A stretch of 64,000 bases of DNA from RGEC01 sp964626685 (lineage in GTDB: Bacteria; Bacteroidota; Bacteroidia; NS11-12g; UBA955). The notes beneath the pieces were generated by a model. That model was not told the origin of the DNA. It saw nothing but the letters and a program-made list of their open reading frames with translations, and did not search any database. Positions 17,834 through 26,588 of this stretch are shown in pieces (position 1 is the stretch's first letter; each line of letters starts with the position of its first letter). A program made the position numbers and the translations under genes. Where the stretch lies: positions 62,001 to 126,000 of the forward strand of contig CAZVJY010000005.1 of assembly GCA_964626685.1 (NCBI GenBank). Reading direction: 5' to 3'.

Positions 17834-17863
17834 AAAAAAGGCCGTCACATGACGGCCCTTTTT
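17834..17863. terminator. Bidirectional terminator between SusD and acyl-CoA dehydrogenase genes
   Basis: GGCCGTCA/TGACGGCC stem with a 2-nt loop, A-run on the left and T-run on the right. It serves the SusC/SusD unit on the plus strand and the acyl-CoA dehydrogenase on the minus strand. Confidence 0.87.
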
Positions 17864-17879
17864 ATACTCGAACAAAAAA

Positions 17880-19022
17880 TTAATCTTTCAGTACATCCCG
17901 GCTGATTACCACGCGCTGAACCTCGCTGGTGCCTTCATAAATCTGGGTGATTTTGGCATCGCGCATAAGGCGTTCAACATGGTATTCTTTTACATAGCCA
18001 TATCCGCCGTGAATCTGAACCGCTTCTACCGCAGTTTTCATGGCTGTTTCGCTGGCAAACAGTTTTGCCATCGAACTGGCTCTGCCGTAGTCCATGTGCT
18101 GGTCTTTCAGCCATGCGGCTTTTAGGCAAAGAAGACGGGCCGCTTCAATTTCAGTGGCCATATCAGCCAGTTTAAATGCAATGGCCTGGTGGTTCATGAT
18201 TTCGGTTCCGAAAGCCTTACGCTCTTTTGAATATTTCAATGACAATTCATAGGCTCCGCTGGCAATGCCCAGGGCTTGTGCAGCAATACCAATACGGCCA
18301 CCGGTGAGGGTTTTCATGGCAAACTTGAATCCGAAACCATCTTCACCGATGCGGTTTTCCTTGGGAACCTTCACATCCTGGAACATAATGGAATGCGTGT
18401 CGCTGCCACGGATACCCAGTTTATCCTCTTTTTTGCCTACGGTTACACCGGGGCTGTTTTTTTCTACAATCAGTGCGTTGATGCCTTTATGGCCTTTGGC
18501 AGCATCTGTTTGTGCCATTACCAGGTAGACGCTGGCACTGTTGCCGTTGGTAATCCAGTTTTTGGTACCGTTCAGCAGGTAGTGGTCACCTTTGTCTTCC
18601 GCCGTAGTGCGCTGACTGGTAGCATCGCTGCCGGCTTCCGGCTCGCTGAGCAGAAATGCACCGATAATTTCTCCTTTGGCCAGCGGTACAAGATATTTTT
18701 GCTTTTGTTCTTCTGTGCCAAAGGTTTCAAGACCCCAGCAAACAAGGCTGTTGTTCACGCTCATCACAACAGAGCAGGAAGCATCCACTTTGGAAATCTC
18801 TTCCATGGCGAGCACATAGCTGATGGTATCCATACCGGATCCTCCGTATTTGGGATCGACCATCATACCCATAAAGCCAAGTTCTCCCAGTTTTTTAACC
18901 TGTTCTGCAGGAAATTTCTGGTGCTCGTCTCGCTCAATAACTCCGGGCAGAAGTTCGGTTTGTGCAAAATCGCGGGCAGCCTGCTGCACCGCCAAATGTT
19001 CTTCGGTAAGCTCAAATTGCAT
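17880..19022 (-). CDS. Acyl-CoA dehydrogenase, short-chain type
   Basis: FAD enzyme that forms the trans-2-enoyl-CoA in beta-oxidation or branched-chain amino acid breakdown. The 380-aa length and the sequence match butyryl/short-chain acyl-CoA dehydrogenases: FLLSEPEAGSDA and WITNG in the middle domain, QIHGGYGY near 340, and the catalytic Glu in YEGTSEVQ (E363). The exact acyl chain length is not decidable. The gene is single, with its own promoter box 7 nt before the ATG, divergent from the ferredoxin gene. A 3-hydroxyacyl-CoA dehydrogenase is also in the window (61310-62152) but not linked. Confidence 0.94.
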   Translation of the reverse strand: MQFELTEEHLAVQQAARDFAQTELLPGVIERDEHQKFPAEQVKKLGELGFMGMMVDPKYGGSGMDTISYVLAMEEISKVDASCSVVMSVNNSLVCWGLETFGTEEQKQKYLVPLAKGEIIGAFLLSEPEAGSDATSQRTTAEDKGDHYLLNGTKNWITNGNSASVYLVMAQTDAAKGHKGINALIVEKNSPGVTVGKKEDKLGIRGSDTHSIMFQDVKVPKENRIGEDGFGFKFAMKTLTGGRIGIAAQALGIASGAYELSLKYSKERKAFGTEIMNHQAIAFKLADMATEIEAARLLCLKAAWLKDQHMDYGRASSMAKLFASETAMKTAVEAVQIHGGYGYVKEYHVERLMRDAKITQIYEGTSEVQRVVISRDVLKD

Positions 19023-19029
19023 AGGACTG

Positions 19030-19037
19030 CAAAAATA
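19030..19037 (-). promoter_or_regulatory. -7 box for the acyl-CoA dehydrogenase gene (TATTTTTG)
   Basis: Exact TAnnTTTG match on the minus strand, 7 nt from the start codon. Confidence 0.6.
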
Positions 19038-19175
19038 GGCAAGGTTTGGCAGATTTGGACACCTTGCGTTTTGTGTATGATTTTTGGGCCAAACCCTCGA
19101 GCTTTTATGCTATCTGTGCTTTGCAGAGTGCTTCAAAATATCCATTTGGTGTAAACTTTAGGAGGCTTCTGTTGT

Positions 19176-19183
19176 TACCTTTG
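19176..19183 (+). promoter_or_regulatory. -7 box for the fdx-iscX unit (TACCTTTG)
   Basis: Exact TAnnTTTG match, 8 nt from the ferredoxin ATG. Confidence 0.6.
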
Positions 19184-19191
19184 CAACCGAT

Positions 19192-19521
19192 ATGGGAAAC
19201 ATTACGTTTCAATTTGAAGACAAAGCGCAGGCACCGGTAACGGTAAGTATTGAGGCTGGAGAAACCATCCTTGAAGTAGCGCTGGACAACGATATTCAGC
19301 TTAACCACAATTGCGGTGGTGTATGTGGCTGTAGTACCTGTCACGTATACATTCAGCAAGGAGAGAGCCTGTTGCCGGAAATGAGCGAACGCGAAGAAGA
19401 TTATGTGGACCGTGCCCGAAACCCAAAGTATAACTCACGGCTGGCGTGCCAATGTAAACTTAGTCAGGATGGTGATCTGGTGGTTACCATTCCAGACCAG
19501 AGCGGCATCATTGGTCACTAA
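19192..19521 (+). CDS. fdx: [2Fe-2S] ferredoxin, adrenodoxin/ISC type
   Basis: A small electron carrier, 109 aa. Cluster ligands fit C41, C47, C50 and C86 (CGGVCGCSTC, then RLACQC), the spacing of ISC-type ferredoxins that supply electrons for Fe-S cluster assembly. An extra C45 and C88 are present. The next gene, iscX, supports a role in Fe-S biogenesis: fdx-iscX is the tail of the isc operon in Proteobacteria, here found without iscS, iscU or hscA around it. Confidence 0.93.
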   Translation: MGNITFQFEDKAQAPVTVSIEAGETILEVALDNDIQLNHNCGGVCGCSTCHVYIQQGESLLPEMSEREEDYVDRARNPKYNSRLACQCKLSQDGDLVVTIPDQSGIIGH

Positions 19522-19549
19522 TAAACTTTAACTTCTAACCATTAAAACA

Positions 19550-19780
19550 ATGTTCGAACCTCCAATATACTGGCCTGATCATGAGGACATAGCCATGAAG
19601 CTCTATGAACGCTTCGGTGATGATTTCAGCGAAAGCAAAATTTACCGTGTACGTTTCACCGAATTGCTGGAATGGGTTTTGGAAATTCCCAATTTTAAGG
19701 GTACCCGTGAAGAATGCAATGAAGGGCATCTGGAGATGGTACAGGCCCAGTGGGTTTATGAGTGGAGAGACAATCAGTAA
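19550..19780 (+). CDS. iscX: Fe-S cluster assembly protein IscX
   Basis: A 76-aa acidic protein of the IscX/YfhJ family, which binds IscS and iron and tunes cluster assembly. It has the family pattern: W near the start (IYWPDHEDIAMKLYERF), the VRFTELLEWVLEI segment, the FKGTREECNEGHLE segment and an acidic W-x-x-E end. It is 28 nt after fdx, presumably cotranscribed. Confidence 0.93.
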   Translation: MFEPPIYWPDHEDIAMKLYERFGDDFSESKIYRVRFTELLEWVLEIPNFKGTREECNEGHLEMVQAQWVYEWRDNQ

Positions 19781-19797
19781 TCCGGTAATTGCGGATT
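19779..19797. terminator. Weak hairpin between iscX and the TonB-dependent receptor
   Basis: AATCCG/CGGATT stem, 7-nt loop, in the 19 nt between the convergent stops. Short stem and poor T-run, so termination here is only possible. Confidence 0.35.
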
Positions 19798-19799
19798 TC

Positions 19800-21749
19800 T
19801 TATTGAATCAACGCTGATAAGCCCATTTTCACCCATCTGCCGGGCAAAACCACATTTCCCAGGTCCATCATAGGGCTGTCAAACACGTTGGTGGCTTCGG
19901 CAAAAAACTTCAGGCCCTTCAATGTGGCAGTAAGACGCATATCCATGGCCACGGCTTGCGGATACGCTGTTTCTACCGTGCTTCCGGGCAGTTTGTAACC
20001 CCCCAGTCGTTTCTGCAAATAACCCATCGTAGTTAGGTTGATGTTCTTATGAAGTTTCCAGTCGGCCTGCAGGGTATACTTTTGACCAATGAAATCCAGC
20101 GCATAAAAGCTCTGAAAACCTTCGCTTTTTTTATCGGCATTCATGACAAATAAGCCGGCTGTAATCTTCTGTAAAACCCCAGCCAGCGGCTTCTTGGGCA
20201 TATATTCCCAGTAACCATCTGCACCGTAATAGAATACCTGGGTAAGGTTGGCCGCTGAATCCACATTGCTGCCGTTGAAACGCACCCAGTCAATCAGGTT
20301 TTTACCATCACGGGCAAATGTAGCCAGCCTAAAACGGTGTTCTTTATGCCTGATTTTGGTTCCCAATTCGTAAGAAACAGCTTCTTCAGGTTTCAACAAT
20401 TTACTGCCTTTGGCACCCCCTATGTTGTAATACAAATCGGTGTAGGTAGGAAGTCTGAAACCCTTGTTGGCAGAAGCAAAAACACGCATATTGCGCAATG
20501 TTTTGGATACTTCCATTCCCGGGAAAATGCCATTCCCGAAGGCTGAGTTGTTATTGAACAAAACGCCCCCTGACAACACCCAGTTATTCCACGATACCTT
20601 GTCTTCCAGATACACACTCCAATTTTCACGCCTTGCACTGCGGGTAAATTTTGCTCCATCCGAACCAAAGGGTACCTCCAGGGTATCGCCCGGCTCACCC
20701 AGCACATTGCTGCGCACAAACTCCGATCTGTATTCCAACCCAATGGATACAGTATGCACGCCAAATCTCCGAGAAATGTTGTTCATGCCGCCCCGGGCAA
20801 TGCTTTGGTGGTAATTGTGTCCGGCATACCATGTGGGGGTTGTGTCTGTGCCGCGCACATACCGTTTTCCGCTTCGCTGATACCAGCCATCGCCTTCCCT
20901 GTATAGTTCAAAACGATCGTGGTTATAGCGATAATATGAGTTTCCGACCCATTGCCATTTACCCCAATAATATTCCCAGTTCACGGTAATAAGGCGGGTT
21001 TGGGTGTATTCCTGCTGGAAGGGAAAGCGGCTGCTGTAAAAATTCTGTGCGCCAAAGCGCTTGTTGCCCATGCCCGCATTCATCCATATTTTACCTGCTT
21101 TGTCCTTGCGGTAGATTTGACCGAACAGGCTATTCTGATCCATATCGGTATTGGAGGCAAAACCATTGTGGGAAAGGGTTTGGCCCGAAATACCCGCACC
21201 CCAGCCCTTGTAATAGCCGGAAACACCTGCTGCCAGTCTTCGAAAACCATTTTCACCGCCAAATACCGAGGCAAACACGCTGTTGCTGTCGGGTAGCTGT
21301 GTAGTGAAATTAACTGCACCAGCCATGGCTTTGGGGCCATAAATCCGTGATGCTCCGTTGGCACTGATTTCAATGCTGCCATACATTTCGGGCGGCAACA
21401 ACAGGTTCAGATTGTGGTGGCCTGTCTGGGCATCGGTCATGGGCACGCCGTCCAGCATAATGAGGGTTTGCTCGTAGTTGCCGCCGCGAATGCTCAAGTC
21501 GCCCTGCACACCCATATTTCCTCGGCTACGCAAATCCAGCCAGGGCAGGTAATCGAGGTAGTCCTCTGCACTTTGCACCGGGGCTTTTTGCAGGCTTTTC
21601 GCATCAATGCGTGTGATGGATGTATTTTGGTTGAGGTTGCCACGGGTTCTGCCGTCAAAAATCAGCAGCGTGTCTATGTTTAAGGTATCCTGAGCCCACA
21701 CAGCAGAACCGCACAACAACATCATTCCGGTCAGTAATTTTCGGTGCAT
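19800..21749 (-). CDS. TonB-dependent receptor
   Basis: A 649-aa outer-membrane receptor with signal peptide (ending SAVWAQ), plug domain (DLSIRGGNYEQTLIMLDGVPM near 80-100, split here as LSIRGGNYEQ and LMLDGVP-like) and C-terminal barrel. It is of the BtuB/FepA-like short class and not of the SusC class; no SusD follows. Likely cargo is an iron complex, cobalamin or similar (inference; no cobalamin riboswitch or Fur box was recognised upstream). The frame runs on to 21821, but the ATG at 21749 is preceded by a promoter box 10 nt away and begins a good signal peptide. Confidence 0.9.
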   Translation of the reverse strand: MHRKLLTGMMLLCGSAVWAQDTLNIDTLLIFDGRTRGNLNQNTSITRIDAKSLQKAPVQSAEDYLDYLPWLDLRSRGNMGVQGDLSIRGGNYEQTLIMLDGVPMTDAQTGHHNLNLLLPPEMYGSIEISANGASRIYGPKAMAGAVNFTTQLPDSNSVFASVFGGENGFRRLAAGVSGYYKGWGAGISGQTLSHNGFASNTDMDQNSLFGQIYRKDKAGKIWMNAGMGNKRFGAQNFYSSRFPFQQEYTQTRLITVNWEYYWGKWQWVGNSYYRYNHDRFELYREGDGWYQRSGKRYVRGTDTTPTWYAGHNYHQSIARGGMNNISRRFGVHTVSIGLEYRSEFVRSNVLGEPGDTLEVPFGSDGAKFTRSARRENWSVYLEDKVSWNNWVLSGGVLFNNNSAFGNGIFPGMEVSKTLRNMRVFASANKGFRLPTYTDLYYNIGGAKGSKLLKPEEAVSYELGTKIRHKEHRFRLATFARDGKNLIDWVRFNGSNVDSAANLTQVFYYGADGYWEYMPKKPLAGVLQKITAGLFVMNADKKSEGFQSFYALDFIGQKYTLQADWKLHKNINLTTMGYLQKRLGGYKLPGSTVETAYPQAVAMDMRLTATLKGLKFFAEATNVFDSPMMDLGNVVLPGRWVKMGLSALIQ

Positions 21750-21759
21750 GGTTTTTTTG

Positions 21760-21767
21760 CAAAAATA
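21760..21767 (-). promoter_or_regulatory. -7 box for the TonB-dependent receptor gene (TATTTTTG)
   Basis: Exact TAnnTTTG match on the minus strand, 10 nt from the start codon. Confidence 0.55.
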
Positions 21768-21806
21768 CGGGTACAGAAACTTCTGCTGTAAAAGTCGCAC
21801 AAAGAA

Positions 21807-21830
21807 AAAGGGGCTTTTCAAAGCCCCTTT
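21807..21830 (-). terminator. Terminator of katG
   Basis: AAAGGGGCTTT and its perfect complement around a 2-nt loop, followed on the minus strand by a T-run. It lies 22 nt after the katG stop and upstream of the receptor gene. Confidence 0.85.
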
Positions 21831-21852
21831 CTATCTGTAAACAAAATCAACT

Positions 21853-24060
21853 TTATGCCATATCTGCATTCATCACCTTGTTCCAGGCGGCCACAAAGTC
21901 TTTGATGAATTTCTTGTGTCCGTCTGCACAGGCATACACCTCCGCAATGGCCCTCAGTTCTGAGTTGGAACCGAAGATGAGGTCTGCACGGGTAGCGGTC
22001 CATTTCACAGCGCCGGTTTTGCGGTCGGTACCTTCAAATGTTTCCTGTGCATGGTCTGTAGCTTTCCAGGTGGTGCCAAAATCCAGCAGATTCACAAAGA
22101 AATCGTTGCTGAGCTTGCCGGGATTGTGGGTGAACACGCCATGTTTAGAATTATCCCAGTTGGTGTTCATCACACGCATGCCACCTACCAATGCTGTCAT
22201 TTCAGGGGCGGTCAGTGTCAACAGCTGGGCTTTGTCTACCAGCATTTCTTCAGCAGAAGCGCGGTATCCGGCCTTTTTATAGTTACGGAAACCGTCGCCC
22301 ATGGGCTCGAGTACTGCAAAAGATTCTACGTCGGTATGCTCTGCGCTCGCATCCATGCGGCCGGGAGTGAATGGTACGCTTACGCTGTGGCCCGCATCGG
22401 CAGCGGCTTTTTCCACAGCAGCACAACCTGCCAACACAATCATGTCGGCCAGTGAAATGCGCTTGTTGCCACTCTGAGCGCTGTTAAACGAATGCTGAAT
22501 GCTTTCCAGCTTATCGAGAACCGAACCCAGCTGCGCAGGGTTGTTTACTTCCCAGAATTTCTGAGGCGCCAGACGTACACGGGCACCATTGGCACCACCG
22601 CGCTTATCTGAGTTTCTGTAGGTAGAAGCCGAAGCCCAGGCTGTACTTACCAGCTGAGAAACGGTCAGTCCTGAAGAAAGTATCTGATTTTTAAGATTAG
22701 CAACATCATTAGCATCCACCAGCTCATGGTTCACTGCGGGAATTGGATCTTGCCAGATGAGTTCCTCAGAAGGCACTTCAGGTCCGAGGTAACGGCGCTT
22801 GGGTCCCATGTCGCGATGGGTGAGCTTGAACCAGGCGCGGGCAAAGGCATCGGCAAACTGGTCAGGGTTCTCATAGAAACGGCGCGATATTTTTTCATAC
22901 GCAGGATCCATGCGCAGCGACAAGTCTGTGGTAAGCATCATGGGCGCGTGGGTTTTGCCAGCCACGTGTGCATCGGGTACGGTTCCGGCGCCCGCACCGC
23001 CCTTGGGGCGCCACTGCTTTGCGCCGGCCGGACTTTCAGTGAGTTCCCATTCGTAACCAAAAAGGTTTTCAAAGTAGTTATTGCTCCATTGTGTGGGGGT
23101 GGTGGTCCATGCGCCTTCCAGTCCGCTGGTGATGGTATTTTCGGCATTGCCTGAACCCATGGTGTTTTTCCAGCCCATACTTTGTTCTTCGATTGAAGCG
23201 CCTGCGGGCTCTTTTCCCACATATTTGCCAGGGTCGCCGGCACCGTGTGCCTTACCAAAGGTATGACCACCTGCAATCAGGGCCACCGTTTCTTCGTCGT
23301 TCATGGCCATGCGGCGGAAGGTTTCGCGGATGTCGCGTGCGGCAGCAATCGGGTCGGGGTTGCCGTTAGGGCCTTGCGGGTTCACATAAATAAGACCCAT
23401 TTGTACAGCAGCCAGCGGGCCTTCCAGCTCGCGGTCGCCGGAATAGCGCTTATCGGCCAGCCACTCAGCTTCGGAACCCCAGTAAATATCTTCTTCGGGC
23501 TCCCACACATCTTCGCGGCCACCACCAAATCCGAAGGTCTTGAAACCCATGGTTTCCAGGGCGCAGTTGCCGGCCAGAATCATCAAATCTGCCCATGAAA
23601 GGCTGTTTCCATATTTCTGTTTCACCGGCCACAAAAGCAGGCGAGCCTTGTCCAGGTTGGTATTGTCAGGCCAGCTGTTGAGGGGCGCAAAACGCTGCGT
23701 TCCTGCACCGGCACCGCCACGACCATCAGAGATACGGTAGGTTCCGGCACTGTGCCATGCCATGCGGATAAATAAAGGACCGTAATGGCCGTAATCAGCA
23801 GGCCACCAGTCCTGAGATTTTGTCATCAGGTCATTGATGTCTTTTTTTACTTCGTTCAAGTCCAGGGCTTTGAAAGCTTCTGCATAATTGAAACCTTCTT
23901 CCATGGGGTTGGACAGGTTTGAATGCATGCGCAAAATGCCCAGAGGCAGCTGATTGGGCCACCAGTCACGGTTGCGTGTTCCACGTCCTGCACTGGGACT
24001 TACCATTTTTCCTGAGAAAGGGCACTTACTTTCTCCGTTGCTATTTTTATGATCTTCCAT
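21853..24060 (-). CDS. katG: Catalase-peroxidase
   Basis: Haem enzyme that destroys H2O2 by catalase and peroxidase reactions. The 735 aa have the duplicated peroxidase fold. Distal residues R99, W102, H103 (RMAWHSAGTYR), proximal H266 (GGHTFGKAHG), and the Trp-Tyr-Met crosslink triad W102, Y225, M251 needed for catalase activity are all present. The C-terminal half is the haem-free duplicate. There is no signal peptide, so it acts in the cytoplasm. It is single, with a terminator after it. No OxyR-type site was recognised upstream, though the 345-nt leader region has two hairpins. Confidence 0.97.
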   Translation of the reverse strand: MEDHKNSNGESKCPFSGKMVSPSAGRGTRNRDWWPNQLPLGILRMHSNLSNPMEEGFNYAEAFKALDLNEVKKDINDLMTKSQDWWPADYGHYGPLFIRMAWHSAGTYRISDGRGGAGAGTQRFAPLNSWPDNTNLDKARLLLWPVKQKYGNSLSWADLMILAGNCALETMGFKTFGFGGGREDVWEPEEDIYWGSEAEWLADKRYSGDRELEGPLAAVQMGLIYVNPQGPNGNPDPIAAARDIRETFRRMAMNDEETVALIAGGHTFGKAHGAGDPGKYVGKEPAGASIEEQSMGWKNTMGSGNAENTITSGLEGAWTTTPTQWSNNYFENLFGYEWELTESPAGAKQWRPKGGAGAGTVPDAHVAGKTHAPMMLTTDLSLRMDPAYEKISRRFYENPDQFADAFARAWFKLTHRDMGPKRRYLGPEVPSEELIWQDPIPAVNHELVDANDVANLKNQILSSGLTVSQLVSTAWASASTYRNSDKRGGANGARVRLAPQKFWEVNNPAQLGSVLDKLESIQHSFNSAQSGNKRISLADMIVLAGCAAVEKAAADAGHSVSVPFTPGRMDASAEHTDVESFAVLEPMGDGFRNYKKAGYRASAEEMLVDKAQLLTLTAPEMTALVGGMRVMNTNWDNSKHGVFTHNPGKLSNDFFVNLLDFGTTWKATDHAQETFEGTDRKTGAVKWTATRADLIFGSNSELRAIAEVYACADGHKKFIKDFVAAWNKVMNADMA

Positions 24061-24405
24061 TGATTTATTTAGGTTACTCGTTGTTTAACAAATTGCTTCC
24101 TTCCATTGTTTGAACAAAGAATGATTGCCTCGCAAATTTCAGCACGAAAAACGGATTATAAAAGTAACTTATGTTGCATTGGGGCTGATTTTCGTTTTAA
24201 CTGTTTAAAAACAATGGTTTTAGAGTCACCTTATTAGACTAAAAGCGCAGTTTGTGTAACAAATAAGCTATGGTTTTTAACCATAACCGTAAATGCCTGA
24301 GCGTTTAAATACGAATTTTGCAGTAGGGTAGATTTAAGTTTTCATAGCTTGCAAGGCCCGGTCGTTTCGGCCGGGTCTTGTTATTTTACAGCCGGTATGC
24401 ATTAA
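24061..24405. other. 345-nt gene-free region between katG and the GT87-like gene
   Basis: No coding frame is visible. It contains a 7-bp hairpin TATGGTT-TTT-AACCATA at 24269-24285 and a stronger GC hairpin at 24353-24379. No exact TAnnTTTG box faces katG. A relaxed box (AATTTTGC near 24316) might start a short transcript that ends at the GC hairpin. Confidence 0.4.
24353..24379 (+). terminator. GC-rich hairpin, possible terminator of a short transcript
   Basis: AAGGCCCGG pairs with CCGGGTCTT (one G-T wobble) around a 9-nt loop and is followed by TTATTTT. No annotated gene ends here on the plus strand, so it either ends an unseen small RNA or is a leader structure of the next gene. Confidence 0.4.
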
Positions 24406-24426
24406 ATGCTTTTAATTTGCTGCAGC

Positions 24427-25596
24427 ATGCAACCGGGTAAGCGCATAGTACAAAGCAAGTGGTTTTTGGTTTCCGTGTATTGTATGCTTGCCCTTTTCAT
24501 AAGTATTCGCGCCATCAATGCCCCTGAAAAGGAGATGCCCGGATACACCGGAAAGGTAACGGCTTACAACAACTATGTAATTTTCAGCAATAGTTTTTAC
24601 CATTTGTCAGATGGCAAAAACCTGTACGTGCAGTATCCGGAGGAACAATACGACGTATTTAAGTATTCACCCACATTCGCCCTGTTTTTCGCACCCTTAT
24701 CAGCTTTGCCCAGCAGTATTGGTCTTTCAGTATGGAACTTGCTGAATGTACTCGTCTTTTTATTTGCTCTTAAAAAGTTGTCGCTACCACCCAATCGTGA
24801 GCTGGGGTTTGGTTTGCTCGCCATTCCGGAGATTTTTACCACCACCACCAACAGTCAAAGTAATTTGTTAATCGCAGGGCTGCTTATACTGGCATATATA
24901 AATCTGGAAAGAGGGAAAACCCTTTTGCCGGTGCTGTTTATTTCCCTCACGGTTTTCATTAAACTGTTTGGTATTTTGTTTTTTGCCCTGGTTTTGTTGT
25001 ATCCCCAACGCCTGAAAGCCATACCTGTAGCGGCAGGCATCATTCTCGGTCTGTTTATCTTGCCGATGCCATTCGGAGGCTGGGATCGGCTCATACTGCA
25101 CTACCGCGAATATTTCGGTCTCATTGCAGGCGACCACGGCTTCTTTGTGAAATACAGTGTCATGGGCTGGTTGCAAAGCTGGTTTGGCTGGCAACCCGAT
25201 AAAAACATCATTGTGCTTGCGGGTCTTCTCCTTCAGTGTTTTCCTCTATTGTTCTGGAAGGGATTTAGCAATCGCGACTTCAGGACCATTTATGCCGCAT
25301 CCTGGCTCATCTGGCTGGTCATATTCAACCACATGGCCGAAAGTGCCACTTTTATCATTGCCGTAGCCGGAGTGTTGTTATGGTACTTTGCGCTTCCGGA
25401 AAGGAAAGCATGGCATATTGCTCTCTTGGTTCCTGTAATGTTGTTTACCTGCCTGGGCCCTTCGGATATTTACCCGAAGGCCTGGCGTATTCTGATTGTG
25501 GAGACCTGGCAGCTGAAGGTGTTCCCGTGTATCCTCATTTGGGCAATTTGTATGTTTCGGCTAATGCGTTATAGAAAACAGGCATTATCTCTTTAA
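24427..25596 (+). CDS. GT87/DUF2029-like polytopic glycosyltransferase
   Basis: About 389 aa with roughly ten hydrophobic helices. The pattern fits the DUF2029 (GT87) family of polyprenol-phosphate-sugar-dependent membrane glycosyltransferases: NSFYHLSDGKNLYVQYPEE in the first large loop, then FKYSPTFALFFAPLSALP after it and LILAYINLERGK, FIKLFGI in the core. Such enzymes add mannose or arabinose to envelope glycans in actinobacteria; the acceptor here is unknown. ATG 24427 is chosen over ATG 24406 (which would add MLLICCS), but either could be used. The gene stands alone. Confidence 0.78.
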   Translation: MQPGKRIVQSKWFLVSVYCMLALFISIRAINAPEKEMPGYTGKVTAYNNYVIFSNSFYHLSDGKNLYVQYPEEQYDVFKYSPTFALFFAPLSALPSSIGLSVWNLLNVLVFLFALKKLSLPPNRELGFGLLAIPEIFTTTTNSQSNLLIAGLLILAYINLERGKTLLPVLFISLTVFIKLFGILFFALVLLYPQRLKAIPVAAGIILGLFILPMPFGGWDRLILHYREYFGLIAGDHGFFVKYSVMGWLQSWFGWQPDKNIIVLAGLLLQCFPLLFWKGFSNRDFRTIYAASWLIWLVIFNHMAESATFIIAVAGVLLWYFALPERKAWHIALLVPVMLFTCLGPSDIYPKAWRILIVETWQLKVFPCILIWAICMFRLMRYRKQALSL

Positions 25597-25650
25597 GTTA
25601 ATCTAAAAAGACCGTTGATTGTTATCATGTCTTTTGCTTTCCGGATTTAA

Positions 25651-25678
25651 ATATTGTAATATTGCAATATAACAATAT
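25651..25678. promoter_or_regulatory. ArsR operator 1 overlapping the arsR start codon
   Basis: A 28-nt palindrome centred at 25664/25665. The left half ATATTGTAATATTG matches the complement of the right half at 13 of 14 positions. It ends on the arsR ATG, so the bound repressor would block both polymerase and ribosome. Confidence 0.75.
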
Positions 25679-26009
25679 GGGATTAACAAAGACAGCATAT
25701 TTTACCGAAGGTCAAAATGACATTGCTACTGTTGCCAAAGCCCTGGGGCATCCGGCAAGGGTTGCTATCCTGGACTACCTGCTTAAAGTGGAAGATTGTA
25801 TTTGTGGTGATATTGTTACTGAAGTCCGGTTGTCACAACCCACTGTTTCGCAACATCTTAAAGAGTTGAAACTTGCAGGCCTCATAAAAGGCAATATTGA
25901 AGGAAAGTCGATTTGTTATTGTATAGACGAAGATGGAATAGGAAAATTGCACCAATATACACAAAGCCTGATACACGGGTGTAAAAGGAGAAAATCGGAG
26001 TGTTGTTAA
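25677..26009 (+). CDS. arsR: ArsR/SmtB-family metalloregulator (arsenic operon, plus-strand unit)
   Basis: A 110-aa winged-helix repressor that leaves DNA on binding As(III). Inducer-binding cysteines C41 and C43 (CICGD) lie in the helix before the recognition helix (LSQPTVSQHLKELK), as in ArsR proteins. The C-terminus has further Cys (SECC). ATG 25677 is preferred over TTG 25662, which lies within the operator. It is followed after 16 nt by the DUF6428 gene. A second ArsR (28050-28382) has the same Cys positions, with identity high enough to be a paralogue. Confidence 0.93.
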   Translation: MGLTKTAYFTEGQNDIATVAKALGHPARVAILDYLLKVEDCICGDIVTEVRLSQPTVSQHLKELKLAGLIKGNIEGKSICYCIDEDGIGKLHQYTQSLIHGCKRRKSECC

Positions 26010-26025
26010 ATTTAATCAGTAAATT

Positions 26026-26496
26026 ATGAAAATATCAGAAGTAAAAGCAATTCTTGGCTGTGCAGAAAATGTCTCATTTGCCGATGAAAATGGGATGTTC
26101 ATTCCACCTCATTTTCATATAACGGAAGTGGGCGTTGTCGTAAAACACTTCATTGATTGCGGTGGCAGTTTCAGAAGTGAAAAAAAAGCCAATCTTCAAC
26201 TTTGGGTGGCAAACGATACCGAACACCGCATGACTGCCGATAAATTTTTAAAGATCATTTCACTCTCTGAAGGGTTGCTAGGCACGGAAGATTTGCATGT
26301 TGAGGTGGAATACCAAGGCATAACCATCGGAAAATATGATCTTGACCATAATGGACAACACTTTGTACTCCGCAACACCAAAACCGCTTGCCTGGCAGAA
26401 GACGCCTGCGGTATTCCGGGTATTAAACAAAAAATGGTCCTTTCTGAAGTTAAACCCGCTAAGACATCTTGCACACCGGGTGGTGGCTGCTGCTAA
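26026..26496 (+). CDS. DUF6428 family protein of the arsenic locus
   Basis: 156 aa, cytoplasmic by sequence (no signal peptide, no membrane helix). I recognise it as DUF6428, a family found beside arsR in Bacteroidota. Conserved-looking stretches are PPHFHITEVG (25-40), KHFIDCGGSFR (about 40-50), LQLWVANDTEHR (about 58-70) and VEVEYQGITIGKY. The tail is Cys-rich (C122 region ACLAEDACG, then TSCTPGGGCC at the end), suggesting binding of a thiophilic metal such as arsenite. It is under the arsR operator. Biochemical function is unknown; metal chaperone or sensor is inference. Confidence 0.85.
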   Translation: MKISEVKAILGCAENVSFADENGMFIPPHFHITEVGVVVKHFIDCGGSFRSEKKANLQLWVANDTEHRMTADKFLKIISLSEGLLGTEDLHVEVEYQGITIGKYDLDHNGQHFVLRNTKTACLAEDACGIPGIKQKMVLSEVKPAKTSCTPGGGCC

Positions 26497-26588
26497 AAAG
26501 CCCATAATGTTGATTGAAAGATATTAGGAAACGATCAATGTTTGCCTTAATGAACAACCATTATGCCTTGGCGAATCATTTCTTAATG

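Noticed and set aside
18276..19154. A 292-codon open frame antisense to the acyl-CoA dehydrogenase
   Set aside because: Its translation has no recognisable motif and it mirrors a clear enzyme gene; long antisense frames are expected opposite GC-skewed codons.
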